Position numbers and translations under genes: made by a program. A stretch of 64,000 nucleotides of DNA, from positions 2,285,405-2,349,404 of the forward strand of contig CM019700.1 in NCBI GenBank assembly GCA_009760885.1, in the 5' to 3' direction. This document shows, piece after piece, positions 56,438 through 64,000 of this stretch (within the stretch, counting starts at the first letter, position 1; each line of letters begins with the position of its first letter). The stretch is from Achatina immaculata. Lineage: Eukaryota > Mollusca > Gastropoda > Stylommatophora > Achatinidae. The notes under the pieces are model-generated. The model worked only from the letters and a program-made list of their open reading frames with translations, did no database searches and had not been told where the DNA came from.

Positions 56438-58235
56438 CTTTCCTGTGGAACAAATTTCTGACTTTCTAGACAGCATCTTTCAACCTCTGGTGACTAGCCT
56501 GCCTACTTATCTGAAGGACACAGATCACGCTCTCACTACTTTAGAGACTTTTACCTTCATGCCTAGTCACACTTGCCATATCTTCCCCCTGGATGTAGTT
56601 TCCCTGCACACATCCATCCTTCATGATCAAGAGCTTCAAGCTGTCGAGTTCTTTCTTAACAAAAGACCCCATCCTTCTGTTCCTACACCCGCTATTTCAT
56701 GTTTTACACGACTTTTCCTCAGACTCAACTTGGTTGAGTTAAAATGTTTAGACAATATCAACTGTGTGACCATGGCACCAAAATGCTCCTAGCTACGTGG
56801 AGAGTGGAACAACAACAACACAACTCCTTCAGATCATCAGAGGAAGTTACCCCCCCCCCAAAAAAAAAAAGTTTTTCGACCCTGTTAAACTCCAGACACT
56901 TTAAGAGGGCGCCCCTCTGGGTCATGACTCCCAGAGGTCTTGTAAGTTGCTGCTTTTTTTTTTTTTTTTGTCCCGGAATAGAACCCGCGATCTTCCAGCT
57001 GGCACTGCACTTCGAAATATATATGTGCATGGGTCAGTTCGAAAACAAAGTCCTGGAATCTTATACGGGACCTTTTTCCAGCCTTTCTGTAATCACTCCA
57101 TCTCAATCGATATGCACGTTGCTTCAGGCCCTGCAGTTCCTACCGAAGAGCCATTTATAGATCTCTGTTTTGTTTTTGTTTTGTTGAAAATTCGATGCAA
57201 CTTTTCATTTAACCAGTCAGAGGTCTTCGGCATCACATCCATGCCAGACCATGACCTTGACAGCTTCATCCGGTTTTGTTAAGGAGTTTAATCCTATGAT
57301 TTCTTTCACCTCCCAAGTCTCTACAGCTTCTGTCATCTTTCTCGACATTGCCATCACTATCGGTCCTTCAGGACTTGCTTATACTTCTTCTCTCACCCCA
57401 GATCTTGCAAGGACTCTATTCATATCTCCCAGTTCCTTATGTTGCGACGATTGTGTGCTGAGGATTTTGATTTCCATGATCAAGACCACGGGATGCTGGA
57501 TTTCTTTCACCAACGCGGCTATCCAGAACATGTTCTCACTTTGTTCTGCAGCCGTATCAGCCATGTCTGGTGACAACAAGCCACTACCATCTTGCACTTG
57601 GGCAGAGTAAAAGTGATACTTACGTACCCCCCCCCCCAGTGTGCCAGTAAAAGATACCTTGACTCGTCATCTCCATTCTTCTACAGACTGAGCCTGATAC
57701 ACGGGAACTTTCCGGGGAATCCCCACTGGTGGCGTACAGACGGGACAAGAACCTGAAGGACCTAGTAGAAGTCGCCTCAAGTCAGCGGACATGACTTTCT
57801 CTGGTACTAAACGTTACTGTCGGCGAAGATGCAATACTTGTCTGTTTGTTGCTGACTAGCCGGTTTTCTTCACAAAGTCTACATTTTCAATTCTAGAGGG
57901 CTTTACCAGCACTTCCCGCAACGTCGTTTATGCCATTATGTGCATGCGATGCGATATGAAGTATATAGGGGATACTGGCTTACACTTGGGAGATCGGTTT
58001 CGCCAACATCTGAACGACATATCCAAGATGGCACTGTCACCAGTCGCCAAGCATTTCTATCAAGGATACCACCAAGGAAAATGAGATATTTATGTCACTG
58101 CAACCCTCTCCCGTTCTTCGAATGAACTAATCTCGGAAATCTCTTTATCAGCGCCTTATTTTACAGACTGGTTGTCTCCACCCGGCCGGAATTAGCAATA
58201 AATTCAGGTTTCCTTAAACTGCTTTACTTTCCCCA
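56438..58235 (+). mobile_element. Penelope-like element, copy X, decayed
   Basis: Opens inside the RT domain: QISDFLDSIFQPLVTSLPTY, LKDTDHALTTLETF, then FPLDVVSLHTSILHDQ, the Penelope version of RT block A (D-V-x-S-L-x-T-x-I). A frameshift leads to FRQYQLCDHGTKM, matching the family's Q-x-x-G-x-A-M-G-T block. An insert at about 56800-57180 follows. Then SVIFLDIAITI, HISQFLMLRRLCAEDFDF, MLDFFHQRGYPEHVL (late RT region), SPLVAYRRDKNLKDL, CRRRCNTC-like Cys cluster and GIY-YIG (VYAIMCMRCDMKYIGDTGL) ending CLHPAGI-like. Many frameshifts; dead. Closely related to copy Y at 61136. Confidence 0.85.
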
Positions 58236-58518
58236 TATTTCCTACACATTTCTGTGTGTGCTGTTCATGTCCAACTTTTTTGTCTTAGCCCCACTCATGT
58301 CGTTGCATTTTATCGTTCTTTTGGAGGCGATTTAAGGTTAATTTTCCAGCTTTATTCTCTACTTCTTCTCTAGTCGCTAGAAGGTTTTTTTTAGCTTGCC
58401 TGTCTAGGCATCCTAAACAGTCACTCTAAACCTTCTTTCATCCACCACCCCCCCCCCCCATATTGTCTTCTCACTTTTTATTATCTGTGCTATCTGGACG
58501 ACTTTTGTTTAGGCTATA
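58236..58518. other. 3' non-coding part of Penelope-like copy X
   Basis: T/C-rich sequence also present after copy Y (62545-62810), so it belongs to the element's 3' region. A poly-C run lies near 58448-58459. Confidence 0.6.
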
Positions 58519-58980
58519 TGTATCCTATGTGAGGAAACTGGACACCGGGGGCATAACTGCATGTTTTTTAACCATATGTTACCTTTTGTCGTCCTCACTT
58601 TACCTCATTTTATAATCAAACATCTACTTCCAGTTTGTGCTTACAGTTTGTCTTCTTGGAGCATTTTGTGCCTATCTTTCTTACAAGGAGGATAGCAGAA
58701 AGGCTAAGTGTTAAGATTTGTTTATCTGTTTCGTGTGTTTGTTTTTATCTTGCAAGGCCTCTATTCCTGTCTCCCAGCTCCTTATGTTGCGACGATTGTG
58801 CGCTGAGGATTTTGATTTCCGTGATCAAGCCCACGGGAGGCTGGATTTCTTTCACCAACGCAAATGTATCCTTTGGGAGGAGACTGGACAACGGGGGCAT
58901 AACTACATGTTTTTTTTTAACCATATGGTACCTTTTGTCGTTCTCGTGTCCGGGCCAAACAGATTAAGAAAATGAGCAGG
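58519..58980 (+). mobile_element. Further Penelope-like fragments with a 75-bp direct repeat
   Basis: 58745-58865 repeats the KASIPVSQLLMLRRLCAEDF, DFRDQAHGRLDFFHQR block of copies X and Y. Sequences at 58525-58596 and 58870-58942 (ctgga-a-cgggggcataac, then accatatg-taccttttgt) are direct repeats flanking it. This could be a partial tandem copy of the element. Confidence 0.6.
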
Positions 58981-59127
58981 AAGAAAACATAAGCAGACGT
59001 TGTTGGTCAGACTTGTTTTATCTCTTGTGTCGCTGAGAAAGCATGTATTATATACCTATATCGTATATTACTGTGTAAGTTTGTGTCTGTGTGTACAATA
59101 ATCCCATGTGCCACTGTTTCAGTTTGC

Positions 59128-59335
59128 GTCACGTGACTTCTTGTGATAGACTTAGTATTGATGATCTGTCACGTGACTTCTTGTGATAGACTTAGTATTG
59201 ATGATCTGTCACGTGACTTCTTGTGATAGACTTAGTATTGATGATCTGTCACGTGACTTCTTGTGATAGACTAATATTGATGATCTGTCACGTGGCTTCT
59301 TGTGATAGACTTAGTATTGATGATCTGTCATGTGA
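59128..59335. repeat. 40-bp repeat carrying GTCACGTGAC palindromes
   Basis: Five to six units of gtcacgtgacttcttgtgat plus agacttagtattgatgatct. Each of the first four units has the perfect palindrome gtcacgtgac, the fifth has gtcacgtggc, and the last is degraded to gtcatgtgaa. This is the CACGTG E-box in its extended form, as bound by USF/MiT-TFE type bHLH-zip factors. Whether it is used is unknown. Confidence 0.85.
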
Positions 59336-59487
59336 ATTCAGTCTAAGACGGCATGAGAAGCTCAGACTGATGATTAATGGATGATGATGAATATGATGTC
59401 ACTGATATTCTGTGAAGTTACTATTTTGTTTTATGTGTATATAAATTAAAATTATATTTTTGATAGTATATAATTCTGTTAGACATA

Positions 59488-59588
59488 CAGGGTAGTATGT
59501 AAGAGCTCGCTGCGTGACTCTATAATTATGCTATACATAGCATTACGAGATAACTGCGTCACTCTATAATTCTGTTAGACATATGCAG
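59488..59588. repeat. 44-bp minisatellite, edge copy
   Basis: About two units (gcattacgagataactgcgt plus cactctataattctgttaga) preceded by agtatgtaagagctcgctgc. The same preamble opens the main block at 60245. Confidence 0.9.
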
Positions 59589-59599
59589 GAAACTGTCTA

Positions 59600-59740
59600 T
59601 GCGGAACAACAACACAACTCCTTCAGATCATCAGAGGAAGTACCCCTCCTCAGACAAGTGTTTCGGCCCTTTAAACTCCTGACACTCTAAGGGGGGTGGG
59701 CCCCTCTGGGTCATGACTCCCAGAGGTCTTGTGAGTTGTT
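59600..59740 (+). mobile_element. Penelope-like fragment matching 56800-56945
   Basis: Matches the stretch aactccttcagatcatcaga through ccagaggtcttgt of copies X and Y. It includes ctcctcagacaagtgtttcggcc, here with a better-kept gtttcggccc than the worn ttttcgaccc of X and Y. It then runs into the tRNA-like sequence. Confidence 0.65.
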
Positions 59741-59750
59741 GCTTTTTTTT

Positions 59751-59830
59751 CGGTCCCGGGATCGAACCCATGATCTTCCAGTTGGCACTGCACTTTTTGA
59801 AGTGCGTCTTTAGCGATTTAGCTACGGAGG
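59751..59830 (-). tRNA. tRNA-Leu(CAA)-like retrosequence with A tail
   Basis: On the minus strand: box A-like TAGCTAAATCGCTAAAGACG, an anticodon arm GCACT-TTCAAAA-AGTGC (7-base loop, anticodon CAA), a long variable region, box B GGGTTCGATCCC, and an A8 tail right after the 3' end. The long variable arm fits a class II tRNA. The acceptor stem pairs poorly. Truncated relatives lacking box A lie at about 56972-57020 and 61326-61370. I infer a tRNA-derived SINE or retropseudogene. Confidence 0.6.
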
Positions 59831-59856
59831 ACTGGTATTGGTTGTGGCAAATGAAA

Positions 59857-60248
59857 TTACTTATGTTCCCAATGCTTGTTTCGCATACTCCACAGCCAGC
59901 ATGAAGCCTTTTCTGCTGTTTCTGAAAGGCTTCTCAATGCCCTTGCTCTTGCTTGTCCCTTTATGCCCAGTTGCTTACATAGGTCATATGCTGATGTTGC
60001 TACGAATCCCCTTGCTCCTACTTCTACAGCTATCACTTTTGCCCTGATTCCTGCCCCCTGCCTCATTTGCTTGACCAGATCATTGTACTTCTCCAATGTG
60101 AATAAATGCTGTTCCTCTATTCTAGTTTCATATGGGACCGTAAGCTCGATCATTATTAATTCCTGTTTTTCTGTGGAGTACACTACAATGTCCGGTCGCA
60201 TTCCTGTGTTCTTGACGGCAGTCGGGTATTCTCTTCTTTCTGGAAGGT
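59857..60248 (-). pseudogene. R2-type restriction-like endonuclease domain fragment
   Basis: Minus-strand frame of about 130 codons: REYPTAVKNTGMRPDIVVYS, TEKQELIMIELTVPYETRIE, then EKYNDLVKQMRQGAGIRAKV, IAVEVGARGFVATSAYDLCK, and a C-terminus WLWSMRNKHWEHK. The spacing RPDIV...IELTVPYE...KY is the PD-(D/E)XK core (Asp, then E-x-T) of the C-terminal nuclease in R2-like non-LTR retrotransposons. Free-standing relatives with ELTVPWE and SFWLW are common in marine invertebrate genomes (from memory). Its right end is cut by the 44-bp array. No RT is attached. Confidence 0.65.
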
Positions 60249-61135
60249 AGTATGTAAGAGCTCGCTGCGTGATTCTATAATTCTGTTATACATAGTATTA
60301 CGAGATAACTGCGTCGCTCTATAATTCTATTATACATAGCATTACGAGATAACTGGGTCGCTCTATAATTCTATTATACATAGCATTACGAGATAACTGC
60401 GTCGCTCTATAACTCTATTATACATAGTATTACGAGATAACTGCGTCGCTCTATAATTCTATTATACATAGCATTACGAGATAACTGCGTCGCTCTATAA
60501 TTCTATTATACATAGCATTACGAGATAACTGCGTCGCTCTATAATTCTATTATACATAGTATTACGAGATAACTGCGTCACTCTATAATTCTATTATACA
60601 TAGCATTACGAGATAACTGCGTCACTCTATAATTCTATTATACATAGCATTACGAGATAACTGCGTCGCTCTATAATTCTATTATACATAGCATTACGAG
60701 ATAACTGCGTCGCTCTATAATTCTATTATACATAGCATTACGAGATAACTGCGTCGCTCTATAATTCTATTATACATAGCATTACGAGATAACTGCGTCA
60801 CTCTATAATTCTATTATACATAGCATTACGAGATAACTGCGTCGCTCTATAATTCTATTATACATAGCATTACGAGATAACTGCGTCACTCTATAATTCT
60901 ATTATACATAGCATTACGAGATAACTGCGTCACTCTATAATTCTATTATACATAGTATTACGAGATAACTGCGTCCCTCTATAATTCTATTATACATAGT
61001 ATTACGAGATAACTGCGTCCCTCTATAATTCTATTATACATAGTATTACGAGATAACTGCGTCCCTCTATAATTCTGTTATACATAGTATTACGAGATAA
61101 CTGCGTCACTCTATAATTCTGTTATACATAGTATT
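60249..61135. repeat. 44-bp minisatellite, main block
   Basis: About 20 units of gcattacgagataactgcgt plus cgctctataattctattata and cata, with CGC/CAC/CCC variants. It separates the endonuclease fragment from Penelope-like copy Y. Confidence 0.97.
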
Positions 61136-62810
61136 CCAAAATGCTCCTAGCTACGTGGAGAGTGGAACAACAACAACACAACTCCTTCAGATCATCAGAG
61201 GAAGTTACCCCCCCCCAAAAAAAAAAGTTTTTCGACCCTGTTAAACTCCAGACACTTTAAGAGGGCGCCCCTCTGGGTCATGACTCCCAGAGGTCTTGTA
61301 AGTTGCTGCTTTTTTTTTTTTTTTGTCCCGGAATAGAACCCGCGATCTTCCAGCTGGCACTGCACTTCGAAATATGTATGTGCATGGGTCAGTTCGAAAA
61401 CAAAGTCCTGGAATCTTATACGGGACCTTTTTCCAGCCTTTCTGTAATCACTCCATCTCAGTCGATATGCACGTTGCTTCAGGCCCTGCAGTTCCTACCG
61501 AAGAGCCATTTATAGATCTCTGTTTTGTTTTGTTTTTTTTTTGTTGAAAATTCGATGCAACTTTTCATTTAACCAGTCAGAGGTCTTCGGCATCACATCC
61601 ATGCCAGACCATGACCTTGACAGCTTCATCCGGTTTTGTTAAGGAGTTTAATCCTATGATTTCTTTCACCTCCCAAGTCTCTACAGCTTCTGTCAACTTT
61701 CTCCACATTGCCATCACTATCGGTCCTTCAGGACTTGCTTATACTTCTTCTCTCACCCCAGATCTTGCAAGGACTCTATTCATATCTCCCAGTTCCTTAT
61801 GTTGCGACGATTGTGTGCTGAGGATTTTGATTTCCATGATCAAGCCCACGGGAGGCTGGATTTCTTTCACCAACGCGGCTATCCAGAACATGTTCTCACT
61901 TTGTTCTGCAGCCGCATCAGCCATGTCTGGTGACAACAAGCCACTACCATCTTGCAGCTTGGGCACACTAAAAGTGATACTTATGTCCCCCCCCCCCCCC
62001 GTATGCCAGTAAAAGATACCTTGACTCGTCATCTCCAATCTTCTACAGACTGAGCCTGATACAGAGGAACTCTCCGGGGAATCCCCACTGGTGGCGTACA
62101 GACGGGACAAGGACCTGAAGGCCTTGTAGAAGTCGCCTCAAGTCAGCGGACATGACTTTCTCTGGTACTAAACGTTACTGTCGGCGAAGATGCAATACTT
62201 GTCTGTTTGTTGCTGACTAGCCGGTTTTCTTCACAAAGCCTACATTTTCAATTCTAGAGGGCTTTACCAGCACTTCCCGCAACGTCGTTTATGCCATTAT
62301 GTGCATGCGATGCGATATGAAGTATATAGGGGATACTGGCTTACACTTGGGAGATCGGTTTCGCCAACATCTGAACGACATATCCAAGATGGCACTGTCA
62401 CCAGTCGCCAAGCATTTATATCAAAGAGACCACCAAGGAAAAGAGACATTCCTCTCCCGTTCTTCGAATGAACTAATCTCGGAAATCTCTTTATCAGCGC
62501 CTTATTTTACAGACTGGTTGTCTCCACCCGGCCGGAATTAGCAATAAATTCAGGTTTCCTTAAACTGCTTTACTTTCCCCATATTTCCTACACATTTCTG
62601 TGTGTGCTGTTCATGTCCAACTTTTTTGTCTTAGCCCCACTCATGTCGTTGCATTTTATCGTTCTTTTGGAGGCGATTTAAGGTTAATTTTCCAGCTTTA
62701 TTCTCTACTTCTTCTCTAGTCGCTAGAAGATTTTTTTTTAGCTTGCCTGTCTAGGCATCCTAAACAGTCACTATAAACCTTCTTTCATCCACCCCTCCCC
62801 CCCTTGCAGC
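61136..62810 (+). mobile_element. Penelope-like element, copy Y
   Basis: Collinear with 56769-58450 over nearly 1.7 kb with few differences, so X and Y are a segmental duplication rather than separate insertions. It starts abruptly at ccaaaatgctcctagctacg. Coding blocks match X, and the GIY-YIG part is slightly better kept: CMRCDMKYIGDTGLHLGDRF, RQHLNDISKMALSPVAKHLY, then SLSAPYFTDWLSPPGRN. It lacks a 14-bp stretch that X has near 58085-58105. Dead. Confidence 0.85.
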
Positions 62811-62811
62811 C

Positions 62812-63221
62812 ATCTTTGCTTTGGTATTCTTCTCTTTCTTTTTCCCATTATGTACCCTTCCAAGACGGTCTTCTCTAAATTATCATGACGTTTAATGTGT
62901 CCAAAATATTTAAGTTTTCTCTCTTTAATCCTCTTTACTAGCCAGCCTTCTTCAATATTAAGTTCTTGTAGTATGGATATATTTGTTCTTTTTTGTGTCC
63001 ATGATATTTGAAGAATTCTTATGTAGCATTTATATTCAAAGGCATTTATGTGTTTCTCGGCTGTTTTGTTAAGTGTCCAGGTCTCACAGCCATATGTTGC
63101 GATGGGAAAAATGCATGCCCTTAAAAATCTTATTTTTGTAGTTCTATCTGTTCCTCTCCACAGCTTCTTTAGTTGTTTTACTTTCTGAAGAGCGATAGAT
63201 GTCCTCCTTTTAATTTCCCTC
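62812..63221 (-). mobile_element. RTE-like LINE C-terminal fragment, third family
   Basis: Minus-strand frame of about 140 codons: MREIKRRTSIALQKVKQLKK, TYGCETWTLNKTAEKHINAF, YIRILQISWTQKRTNISILQ, LKYFGHIKRHDNLEKTVLEG, GKRKRRIPKQRWLQ. This is the post-RT C-terminal region of an RTE-like element, distinct in sequence from the other families here. It is bounded by the Penelope-like tail on the left and the 44-bp repeat on the right. Confidence 0.8.
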
Positions 63222-63276
63222 ATAGTATTACGAGATAACTGCGTCACTCTATAATTCTATTATACATAGTATGTAT
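63222..63276. repeat. 44-bp minisatellite, right edge copy
   Basis: One to 1.3 units (catagtattacgagataact plus gcgtcactctataattctat). Together with 59488-59588 and 60249-61135 it shows that one array was split by insertions and duplications. Confidence 0.9.
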
Positions 63277-63590
63277 GAACTAAATGCGTGACTGTTCTGA
63301 ATATAAGAGTGTTATAACTACAAATTATAAACATCCTAGGCACACAAATGGGTGAACCAGCAAAACTTTGTCAGACAGCGTCGGGTAGAAGACAGAAATA
63401 CTTGCAAGTTACAACGTTCAACGTTTCTTACCGCCATGTGCCGAGAATGACAAATTTAGACTTACATGAGTTAGAGACATGAATGATCAGATTTACTTGA
63501 TATCTGAAGTAAAGATTTGTTTGTGGAAAATCAACTTTGGATTTCACTTTCTATGGCGCTGTGGTGAGCAAGACTTGAAATAGCAAATCA
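63277..63590. other. Unassigned spacer
   Basis: About 310 bases with no recognised motif. Confidence 0.4.
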
Positions 63591-64000
63591 GAACGGAGGA
63601 AGATTAGTTGGACTATGTCTAACAGAGGTCATGGTCATAGCAGGAACAATAATTCCACACAAAGAGATACATAAAACAACATGGATATCCCCAGATGATA
63701 GAACTAGAAACCAGATAGAACATTTTTGTATTAGAAAGCAATTCAGAACATCTGAGGTAGATGTAAAAGTATATAGGGATGCAGACATCAACATTGATCA
63801 CAATCTGTGTATAGGGAAAATAGGATTAAAACTGAAAAGCCAACACAAGAAAGCAATACCCAGAAAGATAAACAGCCACAGGCTACATGAAGAAACATCA
63901 AAAGAAGTTTTAACTTGGAACTTACCAATCATTTTGCAATACTCAGCGGGGTAGAAGAGACAGATACAGATGAATAATGGAACTCTTACAGCACAGCCAT
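63591..64000 (+). mobile_element. RTE-like endonuclease C-terminal fragment, runs off the window
   Basis: Reads GTIIPHKEIHKTTWISPDDR, TRNQIEHFCIRKQFRTSEVD, VKVYRDADINIDHNLCIGKI, GLKLKSQ. This is the end of an APE-type endonuclease: the NQIDHI motif appears as NQIEHF, and the final SDH catalytic motif as IDH. Both active-site changes argue for a dead copy. A stop follows near 63952. Confidence 0.8.

Overview
The window looks like a repeat-swollen stretch of an invertebrate animal genome. There is no prokaryotic gene organisation. The coding sequence is almost entirely broken non-LTR and Penelope-like retrotransposons. Between them lie 24-55 bp minisatellites, and a few islands behave as spliced exons (AG/GT borders with matching phases). 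The retroelement mix (RTE-like, RNase H-bearing LINEs, GIY-YIG Penelope-like elements) is typical of molluscs and other marine invertebrates. Mollusc is my best guess, from memory of protein style only. The 100-base N gap and many one-base length differences in repeats suggest a long-read scaffold.

Layout. 1-22488 is a graveyard of nested elements. It holds RTE-like LINE fragments on both strands, three copies of an RNase H-bearing LINE with (GAA)n 3' ends (two with clear target-site duplications), and an unnamed interspersed repeat in three partial copies. It also holds a tRNA-Phe-derived sequence, a tRNA-His primer-binding-site-like sequence, and two nested SINEs, one with a U2 snRNA-like head. 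22489-22588 is the gap. 22589-42170 is a mosaic of three large minisatellites, A (36 bp), B (34 bp) and C (41 bp), with repeated copies of low-copy segments called here P, Q and R. The largest unit, about 4.55 kb, is present twice (about 34.0-37.6 and 38.55-42.17 kb). 41.9-43.86 kb is a Penelope-like element with long inverted arms and a 13-bp target-site duplication.

44-56 kb holds unique islands separated by many different minisatellites. On the + strand four islands join in phase: P exon (55 codons), R exon (phase 0 to 2), 43989-44148 (phase 2 to 0) and 48706-48846 (phase 0 to 0). I infer a real gene whose introns are largely minisatellite. Motif order in two exons reminds me of the replication-initiation factor MTBP, but this is weak. 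56.2-63.25 kb contains two diverged copies of a second Penelope-like family, a tRNA-Leu-like retrosequence, an R2-type restriction-like endonuclease fragment, a 44-bp minisatellite, a 40-bp repeat carrying E-box palindromes and a LINE tail. The end (63.6-64.0 kb) is an RTE-type endonuclease fragment.

Nothing here is a working multi-gene system. The two most interesting stories are the U2-headed SINE, whose empty site is also in the window, and the minisatellite-bounded segmental duplications that copied and broke an exon of the candidate gene.
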